The translations under genes and the position numbers were made by a program. From Pseudomonas sp. RIT288 (lineage in GTDB: Bacteria; Pseudomonadota; Gammaproteobacteria; Pseudomonadales; Pseudomonadaceae): a DNA stretch of 64,000 bases. Shown here in pieces: positions 34,770 through 43,629 of the stretch. The notes beneath the pieces were generated by a model. It saw nothing but the letters and a program-made list of their open reading frames with translations, ran no database searches and was not told the origin of the DNA. Where the stretch lies: NCBI RefSeq assembly GCF_000631985.1, contig NZ_JFYN01000016.1:1-64000 (forward strand). Direction: 5' to 3'. How positions within the stretch are numbered: position 1 is the stretch's first letter; each line of letters begins with the position of its first letter.

Positions 34770-35596
34770 AGCACAGGTCCTGCCGTTTGCTGCACGAGGC
34801 GCTCGACGAAAAACTCCAGGTGACCGCGCGGGTTGGCAGGCAGCGGCCAGGTATCGACCTTCTGCGCGATCGCCTTGAACGCCAGCGCGCACTTGGAACG
34901 CGGGAAGGCTTCATAGACCGCACGCTGCTTCTGCACTGCCTTGCGTACGCTTTCGTCGTACGGCACCGCGCCGACGTATTGTAAGGCGACGTCGAGGAAG
35001 CGATCCGTGACCTTGGTCAACTTGGCGAACAGGTTGCGCCCTTCCTGCGGGCTCTGCGCCATGTTGGCCAGCACGCGGAAGCGGTTCATGCCGTAGTCGC
35101 GGTTAAGCAGTTTGATCAGTGCGTAGGCGTCGGTGATCGAGGTCGGCTCGTCGCAGACCACCAGCAACACTTCCTGGGCGGCGCGGACAAAACTGACTAC
35201 CGAGTCACCAATACCCGCAGCGGTGTCGATCACCAGCACATCGAGATTGTCGCCGATGTCGCTGAAGGCCTGAATCAGACCGGCATGTTGCGCCGGGCTC
35301 AGGTGAACCATGCTTTGGGTGCCGGAAGCGGCCGGCACGATGCGGATCCCGCCGGGCCCCTGCAACAGCACGTCGCGCAGCTCACAGCGGCCTTCGATCA
35401 CATCGGCCAGAGTACGTTTGGGGGTCAGTCCCAGCAGAACGTCGACGTTCGCCAGCCCCAGATCGGCGTCCAGCAGCATGACCCGACGGCCAAGCTCTGC
35501 CAGCGCCAGAGACAAGTTCACTGACACGTTAGTCTTGCCGACGCCACCTTTGCCGCCGGTCACCGCGATCACCTGTACGGGATGCATGCTGCCCAT
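34766..35596 (-). CDS. fleN: Flagellar number regulator FleN (FlhG)
   Basis: A 276-residue MinD/ParA-like ATPase. Walker A TGGKGGVGKTNVSVN is at residues 13-27 and DADLGLANVDVLLGLTP near 44. It antagonises FleQ to keep a single polar flagellum (known in Pseudomonas). The start MGSMHPVQV is at 35596, with MHPVQV nine bases later also possible. Overlaps fliA by 4 bp. Confidence 0.96.
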   Translation of the reverse strand: MGSMHPVQVIAVTGGKGGVGKTNVSVNLSLALAELGRRVMLLDADLGLANVDVLLGLTPKRTLADVIEGRCELRDVLLQGPGGIRIVPAASGTQSMVHLSPAQHAGLIQAFSDIGDNLDVLVIDTAAGIGDSVVSFVRAAQEVLLVVCDEPTSITDAYALIKLLNRDYGMNRFRVLANMAQSPQEGRNLFAKLTKVTDRFLDVALQYVGAVPYDESVRKAVQKQRAVYEAFPRSKCALAFKAIAQKVDTWPLPANPRGHLEFFVERLVQQTAGPVL

Positions 35597-35597
35597 G

Positions 35598-35705
35598 TTA
35601 TTTCTTTACCTTGTCTTGCATAGACGGAGGCCACATTACTGGCTGCGCGTTCTCAACCGGAACAATGCATGGCAGACCATCGATGTAGGTACAAAAACTG
35701 TTCAT
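35598..35705 (-). CDS. Possible 35-residue protein between flhF and fleN
   Basis: ATG at 35705 has GAGG at 35711-35714 (5-bp spacing) inside and just after the flhF stop; TAA at 35598-35600 is one base from the fleN ATG. The product starts MNSFCTYIDGLPCIVPVENA, has two Cys and ends in a basic tail DKVKK. No family recognised. It fills the whole 116-bp gap with coupled spacing, but might be only a translational coupler or a chance frame. Confidence 0.4.
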   Translation of the reverse strand: MNSFCTYIDGLPCIVPVENAQPVMWPPSMQDKVKK

Positions 35706-35712
35706 GATTACC

Positions 35713-37053
35713 TCAGCCAACCTGCTTGGTCGGGCTGTGATAGATATCAGCGAACATGTCAGCCATGGCTTCTTCGCTGGGTTCTTCCTGCATTTGCACG
35801 CTGACGGCGCGGCTGACCAACTGATGACGGCGCGGCAGATGCAGATCATCCGGAATCCGTGGGCCGTCGGTCAGGTACGCGACCGGCAATTCATGACTGA
35901 TCGCCAGGCTCAACACTTCGCCAAGGCTGGCCGTCTCATCCAGTTTAGTCAGGATGCAGCCGGCAAGCCCGCAACGCTTGTAACTGTGATAAGCGGCGGT
36001 TAGAACCTGTTTCTGGCTGGTGGTTGCCAGGACCAGATAATTTTTTGAACGGATGCCACGCCCGGCCAGACTTTCCAGCTGCATGCGCAACGCCGGATCG
36101 CTGGCCTGCAGGCCGGCGGTATCGATCAGCACCACGCGTTTGCGCAGCAGCGGGTCGAGCGCCTGCACCAGCGACTGGCCCGGATCGACGTGGGTCACCG
36201 GCACATTGAGAATCCGCCCCAGCGTCTTCAGTTGTTCCTGAGCGCCGATACGGAAGCTGTCCATGCTGACCAGCGCCACATTCTGCGCGCCGTACTTGAG
36301 CACGTAGCGCGCAGCGAGTTTGGCCAGGGTGGTGGTCTTGCCCATGCCGGCCGGGCCGACCATGGCAATCACCCCGCCCTCTTCCAGCGGCTCGACTTCC
36401 GGTACGGCAATCATTCGCGCCAGGTGCGCGAGCAGCATGCGCCAGGCCTGACGCGGCTCTTCGATGTCGGTGATCATCGCCAGCAGATCGCGCGACAACG
36501 GCCCGGACAGACCGATGCGCTGCAGACGGCGATACAGATTGGCTTGCGCCGGACGGCTGCCTTGCAGCTGATTCCAGGCCAGCGTGCCGAGCTGCACTTC
36601 CATCAGCTCACGCAGACTGTTCAATTCGAAACGCATCGAATCCAGCGCTCGCGGATCGACACCAGCGGACGCCGGTGCAGGTGCCGGAGCCGGACGCGCC
36701 GGGGCGGTGTAAGTCGGTTCGCTCAACGGTTCGGCAGCGGTCAGCGGCAGGCCGGCCGTCAACGGCAGCCCGGCGAACAACTGGCGATTGGTGTTGCCGT
36801 CGGCTTCGCCACGCAGGCTCAGTTCGGCCTGGGCGGTAACGATGCGCGACTGGGTCTTGCGCAGCTCGTCCTCGAGTTCCATGTTCGGAACCCGTGGCGC
36901 CAGCGCCGACAATTTGTAATCCAGCGCCGCCGTCAGCTCGACGCCGCCGGCAATGCGGCGGTTGCCAATGATGGCGGCATCAGCGCCCAGCTCATCACGA
37001 ACCAGCTTCATGGCCTGACGCATATCGGCGGCGAAAAAACGCTTAACTTGCAT
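35713..37053 (-). CDS. flhF: Flagellar placement GTPase FlhF
   Basis: A 446-residue SRP-type GTPase that marks the flagellated pole. The N-terminal B domain (1-140) ends in a Pro/Ala linker, then the N domain, then the G domain from about 220. G1 GPAGMGKTTTLAKLA is near 232, G3 DTAGLQASD near 313 and G4 TKLDETASLGE near 388. Directly downstream of flhA. Confidence 0.96.
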   Translation of the reverse strand: MQVKRFFAADMRQAMKLVRDELGADAAIIGNRRIAGGVELTAALDYKLSALAPRVPNMELEDELRKTQSRIVTAQAELSLRGEADGNTNRQLFAGLPLTAGLPLTAAEPLSEPTYTAPARPAPAPAPASAGVDPRALDSMRFELNSLRELMEVQLGTLAWNQLQGSRPAQANLYRRLQRIGLSGPLSRDLLAMITDIEEPRQAWRMLLAHLARMIAVPEVEPLEEGGVIAMVGPAGMGKTTTLAKLAARYVLKYGAQNVALVSMDSFRIGAQEQLKTLGRILNVPVTHVDPGQSLVQALDPLLRKRVVLIDTAGLQASDPALRMQLESLAGRGIRSKNYLVLATTSQKQVLTAAYHSYKRCGLAGCILTKLDETASLGEVLSLAISHELPVAYLTDGPRIPDDLHLPRRHQLVSRAVSVQMQEEPSEEAMADMFADIYHSPTKQVG

Positions 37054-37064
37054 AAACCACTACC

Positions 37065-39194
37065 TCAGCCGTTGGGCCCTACTGTCGCAACGATGGTCAC
37101 TTGCTTGTTGTCCGGAATTTCCTGGTAGGCCAGCACGTGCAGCCCCGGGACTGCGAGGCGACCGAAACGCGAGAGCATCGCGCGGATCGGGCCTGCTACC
37201 AACAGGATCACCGGCTGACCTTGCATTTCCTGGCGCTGCGCCGCTTCGATAAGCGAACGCTGCAGCTTCTCGGCCATGCTTGGCTCCAGCAGAACGCCCT
37301 CTTCAGAGCCTTGTCCTGCCTTCTGCAGACTATTGAGCAATATTTGTTCCAACCTTGGTTCCAGGGTGATCACAGGCAGCTCGGAGTCAGTGCCTACAAT
37401 GCTTTGGACGATGGCGCGGGATACGCCGACGCGTACTGCGGCCACCAAGGCGGCGGTATCTTGACTCTTGGCGGCGTTGTTGGCGATAGCCTCGGCAATG
37501 CTGCGGATATCGCGCACCGGCACGTGTTCGGCCAGCAGCGCCTGCAACACTTTGAGCAACTGCGACAGCGACACCACACCCGGCACCAGCTCTTCAGCCA
37601 GTTTCGGCGAGCTTTTGGCCAGCAATTGCATGAGTTGCTGCACTTCCTCGTGGCCGATCAGCTCGCTGGAGTGCTTGTACAGAATCTGGTTCAAGTGGGT
37701 CGCGACCACGGTACTGGCGTCGACCACGGTGTAACCAAGCGATTGTGCCTGCGCACGCTGGCTGACTTCGATCCACACCGCCTCCAGGCCGAAAGCCGGA
37801 TCTTTGGCGGTAATACCGTTGAGCGTGCCGTAGACCTGCCCCGGATTGATCGCCAGCTCGCGATCCGGGTAGATCTCGGCTTCGGCCAGGATCACCCCCA
37901 TCAGGGTCAGGCGATAGGCGCTCGGCGCCAGGTCGAGGTTGTCGCGAATGTGCACGGTCGGCATCAGGAAGCCCAGATCCTGCGAGAGCTTCTTGCGCAC
38001 GCCCTTGATCCGCGCCAGCAACTGCCCGCCCTGGTTGCGATCCACCAGCGGGATCAGGCGGTAACCGACTTCCAGACCGATCATGTCGATCGGCGTCACG
38101 TCATCCCAGCCCAGCTCCTTGGTTTCCATGGCGCGGGCCGGCGACGGCAGCAGCTCCTGCTGACGCTGGACCTCTTGCAGCGCCTGCACCTTGGCGACGT
38201 TCTGCTTTTTCCAGAACAGGTAGGCGCCACCGGCAGCCAGCGCGGCCATGCTCAGGAACGAGAAGTGCGGCATCCCCGGGACGAGGCCCATGACTGCCAT
38301 CAGACCAGCAGCCACCGCCAAGGCTTTTGGCGAGGCGAACATCTGCCGGTTGATCTGTTTGCCCATGTCTTCCGAACCGGAAGCACGGGTCACCATGATC
38401 GCTGCCGCTGTCGATAACAACAGTGATGGCAATTGCGCCACCAAACCGTCACCGATGGTCAGCAAGGCGTACACCTTGCCCGCGTCGGCGAAGGTCATGT
38501 TGTGCTGGAAGATACCGACAGCCATACCGCCGATGAGGTTGATGAACAGGATCAGCAGGCCGGCGATGGCGTCACCCCGGACGAACTTGCTGGCACCGTC
38601 CATCGAACCGTAGAACTCGGCCTCTTGTGCGACTTCCTGACGGCGCGCCTTGGCCTGATTCTGGTCGATCAGACCGGCGTTGAGGTCGGCGTCGATCGCC
38701 ATTTGCTTGCCGGGCATCGCATCGAGGGTGAAGCGCGCGCTCACCTCGGAAATCCGCCCGGCACCCTTGGTCACCACGACGAAGTTGATGATCATCAGAA
38801 TCGCAAACACCACGATACCGACCACGTAGTTACCGCCGATCACCACTTCACCGAAGGCCTGGATCACCTTGCCGGCAGCGGCGTGGCCGTCCTGACCGTG
38901 GAGCATCACCACCCGCGTCGAGGCCACGTTCAACGCCAGCCGCAGCAGCGTCGCCACCAGCAGAATGGTCGGGAACACCGCGAAATCCAGCGGCCGCAGC
39001 GCGTACACGCAGACCAGCAGGACGACAATCGACAGGGCAATGTTGAAGGTGAAGAACACGTCGAGCAGGAACGGCGGAATCGGCAACATCATCATTGCCA
39101 ACATGACCAGCAGCAACAACGGCACGCCCAGATTGCCTCGACTGAGGTCGGCAACATTCGAGCGAGCAGTGTTGAATAACTGAGAGCGATCCAC
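37065..39194 (-). CDS. flhA: Flagellar export gate protein FlhA
   Basis: A 709-residue export-gate protein. The N-terminal 340 residues contain eight membrane helices (for example LLLLVMLAMMMLPIPPFLLD) and the FHIPEP-type region ending in RFTLDAMPGKQMAIDADLNA near 155-174. The cytoplasmic C-terminal domain (about 365-709) binds chaperone-substrate complexes. Preceded by a sigma-54-like site and a REP; separated from flhB by the DUF6124-type gene. Confidence 0.97.
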   Translation of the reverse strand: MDRSQLFNTARSNVADLSRGNLGVPLLLLVMLAMMMLPIPPFLLDVFFTFNIALSIVVLLVCVYALRPLDFAVFPTILLVATLLRLALNVASTRVVMLHGQDGHAAAGKVIQAFGEVVIGGNYVVGIVVFAILMIINFVVVTKGAGRISEVSARFTLDAMPGKQMAIDADLNAGLIDQNQAKARRQEVAQEAEFYGSMDGASKFVRGDAIAGLLILFINLIGGMAVGIFQHNMTFADAGKVYALLTIGDGLVAQLPSLLLSTAAAIMVTRASGSEDMGKQINRQMFASPKALAVAAGLMAVMGLVPGMPHFSFLSMAALAAGGAYLFWKKQNVAKVQALQEVQRQQELLPSPARAMETKELGWDDVTPIDMIGLEVGYRLIPLVDRNQGGQLLARIKGVRKKLSQDLGFLMPTVHIRDNLDLAPSAYRLTLMGVILAEAEIYPDRELAINPGQVYGTLNGITAKDPAFGLEAVWIEVSQRAQAQSLGYTVVDASTVVATHLNQILYKHSSELIGHEEVQQLMQLLAKSSPKLAEELVPGVVSLSQLLKVLQALLAEHVPVRDIRSIAEAIANNAAKSQDTAALVAAVRVGVSRAIVQSIVGTDSELPVITLEPRLEQILLNSLQKAGQGSEEGVLLEPSMAEKLQRSLIEAAQRQEMQGQPVILLVAGPIRAMLSRFGRLAVPGLHVLAYQEIPDNKQVTIVATVGPNG

Positions 39195-39256
39195 CGGTTT
39201 TCCCCGTTCCTTTAAAGCAAACTTTTGACGCCCAAAGCAGGCGCACGGCGGCTACT

Positions 39257-39271
39257 GCAAGAAGCCTTCCA
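39257..39271 (-). promoter_or_regulatory. Candidate sigma-54 promoter of flhA
   Basis: On the - strand TGGAAGGCTTCTTGC keeps GG-N10-GC spacing; the -24 box deviates (GGA for GGC). The predicted start is about 50 bp before flhA. Confidence 0.55.
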
Positions 39272-39286
39272 ACTTTTGCGCAGACC

Positions 39287-39357
39287 AAAAAGATCGCAGC
39301 CTGCGGCAGCTCCTACACCGATCCCTGTAGGAGCTGCCGCAGGCTGCGATCTTTTGA
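39287..39357. repeat. REP inverted pair
   Basis: Outward-facing arms AAAAGATCGCAGCCTGCGGC and GCCGCAGGCTGCGATCTTTT, in the gap between flhA and the DUF6124-type leader. Confidence 0.9.
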
Positions 39358-39424
39358 TTTTGCGTAATCAAGGAATCGCGACGTCTTTAAACCCAAGTGT
39401 TTAAAAGACACCTCAAGACACGCC

Positions 39425-39717
39425 TTGCAGGCTACATATCCTTGCGCCATTGCCTACAGCTACGCCAGAATCCGCCGGCTTGTGCGCCTTGGGGTCGGGC
39501 TCTATTGTGGATCGGTCGCTGACGAATCAGCGATCGGGTCTCGCAGCCCGCTGATTTCTAGACGCACAACTTCCGTCCCGTTTTATGGCGGCTGTACGTG
39601 GGAGACCTTTGGGTCTGCCGGTTCTAGAGTCCCGGTCTGCGACCCGCGTATAGCTGCCACCTCCCTTTCGTATCGCAGCGAAATGTGGCAGCTCCGTCGA
39701 CTCTAGGAGCTTTACCG
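39425..39717 (+). ncRNA. Structured leader of the DUF6124-type gene
   Basis: About 290 nt upstream of the DUF6124-type ATG with dense hairpin potential. Stem 1 is TCGCTGA/TCAGCGA with loop CGAA (39516-39533). Stem 2 is AGACC/GGTCT (39603-39616), whose right arm can instead pair as GGGTC with GACCC (39611-39615 with 39641-39645). Stem 3 is AGCTGCCAC/GTGGCAGCT (39652-39660, 39685-39693) with inner TTTCG/CGAAA. Stem 3 ends 11 bases before the ribosome site AGGAG (39705-39709). A 93-codon open frame crosses it but has no ribosome site. Cis-regulatory role is inference. Confidence 0.55.
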
Positions 39718-40077
39718 ATGATCAAACCAACGCCAAACCCACCCGAAACCGACGCCACCTCCCCCTACGAATCCCTCGACTCGAAAAAGCTCCACGAAGC
39801 GGCCGACCGCGCCCTCGACCACTACCTCTGTCCGCCCGGCGCGACTGCGATTCAACGTAAAACCCGCTCGATGTACGCCGTGACCGCAGACTTCAAAAAC
39901 GAGGAACTGCTGGCCGATGCCTGCGAAACACTCGCGTCAGCCAGAACCATCGCCAATGACTTCGCCCACCTCATACCGGCATCGCAGCGCAGGACGCTGC
40001 TGGGCATCGCGCAACTGATCATGCTCGGCGAGCTGGCGGTGAATCGGGCGCTGGATAACCTGCAATTGCCGCAGTAG
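39718..40077 (+). CDS. DUF6124 (formerly DUF3077)-type small protein
   Basis: A 119-residue protein, hydrophilic and helical. Hallmarks are SLDSKKLHEAADRALDHYL near 18-36 and EELLADACETLASARTIAND near 60-79, then QRRTLLGIAQLIMLGELAVN near 92-111. AGGAG is 8 bp before the ATG. The family is common and multicopy in pseudomonads; its function is unknown (family recollection). It lies opposite in orientation between flhA and flhB, flanked by REPs on both sides, consistent with late insertion into the flagellar block. Confidence 0.8.
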   Translation: MIKPTPNPPETDATSPYESLDSKKLHEAADRALDHYLCPPGATAIQRKTRSMYAVTADFKNEELLADACETLASARTIANDFAHLIPASQRRTLLGIAQLIMLGELAVNRALDNLQLPQ

Positions 40078-40094
40078 AAAGCTTCTCTGACCTC

Positions 40095-40178
40095 TGTAGG
40101 AGCTGCCGCAGGCTGCGATCTTTTGATCTTGTTTTTAAGATCAAGATCAAAAGATCGCAGCCTGCGGCAGCTCCTACA
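40095..40178. repeat. REP inverted pair
   Basis: Arms TGTAGGAGCTGCCGCAGG and CCTGCGGCAGCTCCTACA with a loop of GATCTTG-type repeats, between the convergent DUF6124-type gene and flhB. It may act as a transcription barrier. Confidence 0.92.
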
Positions 40179-40220
40179 GGGAGGTATCTGTGTTCGGGGC
40201 GGCGTTTTTTATCGGCGGGC

Positions 40221-41360
40221 TCAGGAATCGCGACGCAGATCCGGCGGGATCGGCAGGTCGTCCTTGAGTGGGTCCGGGCGTTTGCCCTTGCCGGCGCGGT
40301 ACTGGCGGATCTGGTAGACGTAGGCCAGCACCTGGGCGACCGCCAGGTACAGGCCGCCGGGGATTTCCTGCTCCAGCTCGGTGGAGTAATAGATCGAACG
40401 CGCCAGCCCCGGTGACTCAAGGAGCATGACGTTGTTGGCAACGGCGATTTCGCGGATCTTCAGTGCGAGGAAGTCGCTGCCCTTGGCCAACAGAACCGGC
40501 GCGCCGCCCTTCTCCGAGTCGTACTTGAGCGCGACGGCGTAGTGGGTCGGGTTGGTGATGACCACATCGGCGTCGGGAATCGCGGCCATCATCCGCCGCT
40601 GCGACATCTCGCGCTGGGTCTGTCGGATGCGCTGCTTGACCTCCGGCCGGCCTTCCTGATCCTTGTGCTCGTCGCGCACTTCCTGCTTGGTCATCAGCAG
40701 TTTCTTGTGCGCTTCCCAGAGCTGCACCGGCACATCGACGGCAGCGATGATGATCAGGCCGCAGGCCAGCCACAACGTACTCCAGCCGACCAGCGTGACG
40801 CTGTGAATGATCGCCATTTCGAGCGGCTCGTGGGCGATACGCAACAAATCATCGACGTCCGCCGACAACACGACCAACGCCACCCCCAGGGTGATCAGAA
40901 ACTTGGCCAGCGCCTTGAGCAGTTCGACCACTGCCTTGAACGAAAACATCCGCTTCAAGCCCGAGGCCGGGTTCATCCGGCTGAATTTGGGCGCCATGGA
41001 GCCGGCGGTAAACAGCCAGCCACCGAGAGAGATCGGCCCGATCAGCGCCGCCAGCAACAGGGTGATCATGATCGGCTGGATCGCCAACAGCGCCATCTGG
41101 CCCGACTGCAACAGGAACCTGCCCATGGCCCCCTGATCCATGATCGCTTCGCGCGAGAGGGTGAAGTTCAGGCGCATCAGCTCCATCAGGTCTTCGGCCA
41201 GCATGCCACCGAACACCAGCAGCGCACCGGCACCGGCCATCATCACGGCGAGGGTGTTGAGCTCCTTGGACCGGGCAATCTCGCCCTTCTCACGAGAGTC
41301 CTTTTTCCGTTTGTCCGTGGGGTCTTCTGTTTTGTCCTGACCGCTTTCGCTCTCTGCCAT
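40221..41360 (-). CDS. flhB: Flagellar export switch protein FlhB
   Basis: A 379-residue protein. The N-terminal half has four membrane helices; the cytoplasmic domain contains the autocleavage motif NPTH at residues 270-273 followed by HYAVALKYDSEKGGAP. It switches export from hook to filament substrates on a FliK signal. The last gene of fliLMNOPQR-flhB; its start is 3 bp after fliR. Confidence 0.97.
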   Translation of the reverse strand: MAESESGQDKTEDPTDKRKKDSREKGEIARSKELNTLAVMMAGAGALLVFGGMLAEDLMELMRLNFTLSREAIMDQGAMGRFLLQSGQMALLAIQPIMITLLLAALIGPISLGGWLFTAGSMAPKFSRMNPASGLKRMFSFKAVVELLKALAKFLITLGVALVVLSADVDDLLRIAHEPLEMAIIHSVTLVGWSTLWLACGLIIIAAVDVPVQLWEAHKKLLMTKQEVRDEHKDQEGRPEVKQRIRQTQREMSQRRMMAAIPDADVVITNPTHYAVALKYDSEKGGAPVLLAKGSDFLALKIREIAVANNVMLLESPGLARSIYYSTELEQEIPGGLYLAVAQVLAYVYQIRQYRAGKGKRPDPLKDDLPIPPDLRRDS

Positions 41361-41363
41361 GAC

Positions 41364-42149
41364 TCAGCGCGCCCGTGCCAGTTCGCGTAACAGTTGCAAG
41401 GCCTCGCTGGCCAGCGGCTGATACTGATTGAGAATGTCCGCCAACCCGACCCAGACAATGAACAGGCCGAGCACCAGGGTCAGCGGGAAACCGATGGAGA
41501 AAATGTTCAGTTGCGGCGCGGCGCGGGTCATCACGCCGAACGCGATGTTGACCACCAGCAGCGCAGTGACTGCCGGCAGCACCAGCAACAACGCCGCCCC
41601 GAGGACCCAGCCGAGTTTGCCGGCCAGCTCCCAGTATTGCGCCGTCATCAACCCGCCGCCGACCGGCAGCGTGGTGAAGCTCTCGGTGAGCACTTCGAAT
41701 ACCACCAGGTGGCCGTTCATCGACAGGAACAGCAAGGTCACCAGCATGGTGAAGAACTGGCCGATCACCGCCACCGAGACGCCATTGGCCGGGTCAACCA
41801 TCGAGGCGAAACCCATGCCCATCTGGATCGCGACAATCTGCCCGGCCACGGCAAACGCCTGAAAAAACAGTTGCAGGGAAAACCCCAGCACCGCACCGAC
41901 CAGAATCTGCTCGGCAATCAGCAACAGGCCACTCAGGTCCAGCGGGCTGACCGCTGGCATCGGCGGCAGGCTCGGCGCAATGCACACGGTAATGGCCACG
42001 GCGAAATACAGGCGTATCCGCCGCGACACCAGCGTGGTGCCGAACACCGGCATGACCATCAGCATCGAGGCGACGCGAAACAGTGGCAACATGAACGACG
42101 CCACCCAGGTACTGATCTGGGTGTCGGTCAGCTGAAGCAGCGACTGCAT
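41364..42149 (-). CDS. fliR: Flagellar export protein FliR
   Basis: A 261-residue export-gate membrane protein with about six helices. PLFRVASMLMVMPVFGTTLV near 23-42 and FQAFAVAGQIVAIQMGMGFA near 97-116 are family signatures. It follows fliQ by 3 bp. Confidence 0.96.
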   Translation of the reverse strand: MQSLLQLTDTQISTWVASFMLPLFRVASMLMVMPVFGTTLVSRRIRLYFAVAITVCIAPSLPPMPAVSPLDLSGLLLIAEQILVGAVLGFSLQLFFQAFAVAGQIVAIQMGMGFASMVDPANGVSVAVIGQFFTMLVTLLFLSMNGHLVVFEVLTESFTTLPVGGGLMTAQYWELAGKLGWVLGAALLLVLPAVTALLVVNIAFGVMTRAAPQLNIFSIGFPLTLVLGLFIVWVGLADILNQYQPLASEALQLLRELARAR

Positions 42150-42152
42150 GGC

Positions 42153-42422
42153 TTAGCCGATGACCATCGGAATGTTTTTGTACAGCTGAATGATGTATTC
42201 CATGAACGTCTGCACGATCCACGGGCCGGCGACGATCAGGGTCACCAGCATCACCAGCAGACGCGGCAGGAAGCTCAGGGTCTGTTCGTTGATCTGCGTC
42301 GCCGCCTGAAACATCGCCACCAGCAAACCGACCAACAGGCTCGGCACCACCAGGATCGCGACCATCAAGGTGGTCAGCCACAGCGCTTCACGAAAGATAT
42401 CGACCGCCACTTCCGGCGTCAT
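42153..42422 (-). CDS. fliQ: Flagellar export protein FliQ
   Basis: An 89-residue protein with two membrane helices (LWLTTLMVAILVVPSLLVGL and LLVMLVTLIVAGPWIVQTF). LLVAMFQAATQINEQTLSFL is the conserved core. The start overlaps the fliP stop by 4 bp. Confidence 0.97.
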   Translation of the reverse strand: MTPEVAVDIFREALWLTTLMVAILVVPSLLVGLLVAMFQAATQINEQTLSFLPRLLVMLVTLIVAGPWIVQTFMEYIIQLYKNIPMVIG

Positions 42423-43177
42423 GGCGAAACACCTCCGAAGCTACTGGCCAAGGTGCCGATGATCAGCGCCCAGCCATCCACCAGTACGAACAGCATGATC
42501 TTGAACGGCAGCGAAATGATCAGCGGCGAGAGCATCATCATCCCCATCGCCATCAGCACACTGGCCACGACCAGGTCGATGATCAGAAACGGAATGAAGA
42601 TCATGAAACCGATCTGGAAGGCGGTCTTCAACTCGGACGTCACGAAGGCCGGTACCAGAATGGTCAGCGGCGCCTGATCCGGGGTGGCAATATCAGTGCG
42701 CTTGGACAAGCGCATGAACAGCTCCAGATCGCTGGTGCGGGTCTGGGCGAGCATGAAGTCCTTGATCGGCACCTGGGCCTTTTCCACCGCTTGCTGGGCG
42801 GTGAGTTTTTCCGCCAGATACGGCTGCAGCGCATCGTTGTTCACCCGATCGAACACCGGGGCCATGATGAACATGGTGAGGAACAGCGCCATGCCGGTGA
42901 GGATCTGGTTCGACGGCGTCTGCTGCAGACCGAGGGCCTGACGCAGAATCGAGAAGACGATGATGATCCGGGTGAAACTGGTCATCAGGATCACGGCCGC
43001 CGGAATGAAGCTCAGGGCGGTCATGATCAGCAGGATCTGCAGGCTGACCGAATACTCCTGCGCGCCGTCGGCGTTGGTGCCCAGCGTGATCGCCGGGATC
43101 GACAACGGATCGGCGGCGAACGCCAGCGGCGCGGCCAGCATCAGGGCCAGCGTCAAGACGATGCGTAGCGCACCCAT
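42419..43177 (-). CDS. fliP: Flagellar export protein FliP
   Basis: A 252-residue export-gate protein with a cleavable signal peptide (LALMLAAPLAFA, about residue 22) and four membrane helices. Signatures are MTSFTRIIIVFSILRQALGL near 65-84 and FLIIDLVVASVLMAMGMMML near 196-215. The stop/start of fliO and fliP meet at 43177. Confidence 0.97.
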   Translation of the reverse strand: MGALRIVLTLALMLAAPLAFAADPLSIPAITLGTNADGAQEYSVSLQILLIMTALSFIPAAVILMTSFTRIIIVFSILRQALGLQQTPSNQILTGMALFLTMFIMAPVFDRVNNDALQPYLAEKLTAQQAVEKAQVPIKDFMLAQTRTSDLELFMRLSKRTDIATPDQAPLTILVPAFVTSELKTAFQIGFMIFIPFLIIDLVVASVLMAMGMMMLSPLIISLPFKIMLFVLVDGWALIIGTLASSFGGVSP

Positions 43178-43629
43178 TACTTCTTATCCTTCTGATCCTT
43201 GCCGAGAATCTTCAGCAGATGCTGGGCAAATTCCGGGGTCGCTTTTTCGCTGCTGCTCGGCACTTGCACCGGCTCCTTGAGCACGTGCAGCGCCGTGATG
43301 GTGCCGGGGCTCAAGCCCAACAGAATCTGCTCGTTGCCGACCTGCACCAGCATCAAGCGGTCACGCGGACCGAGTGCGCGGGAGCCGATCAGCTCGATCA
43401 CCTGCCCCTTGCCGGCCGGTCCGGCCTGCTGCACCCGGCGCAGCAGCCAGGCGAGGAAGAAGATCAAGCCCAGCACCAGCAACAGACCGAACACCAGTTG
43501 CGTCAGTTGCCCGGCCACGCCGCTGTTGACCATCGGCGCGGTGGCAGCAGGCACGGCAGTCGCCGTCGACGGCTCGGCGGCCAGCACGCTCAATGGCAGT
43601 GCCAGCAATGCCCAGAGAAACCGTTTCAC
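43177..43629 (-). CDS. fliO: Flagellar biosynthesis protein FliO
   Basis: A 150-residue FliO with a signal-like N-terminus (LLALPLSVLA), a membrane helix (LTQLVFGLLLVLGLIFFLAW, about 42-61) and the conserved cytoplasmic segment VIELIGSRALGPRDRLMLVQ near 78-97. It assists FliP assembly. Confidence 0.93.
   Translation of the reverse strand: MKRFLWALLALPLSVLAAEPSTATAVPAATAPMVNSGVAGQLTQLVFGLLLVLGLIFFLAWLLRRVQQAGPAGKGQVIELIGSRALGPRDRLMLVQVGNEQILLGLSPGTITALHVLKEPVQVPSSSEKATPEFAQHLLKILGKDQKDKK

Noticed and set aside
39425..39706. A 93-codon frame within the leader of the DUF6124-type gene
   Set aside because: No ribosome site, composition unlike coding DNA here, and the region is better explained by hairpins. 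It is not listed as a CDS.
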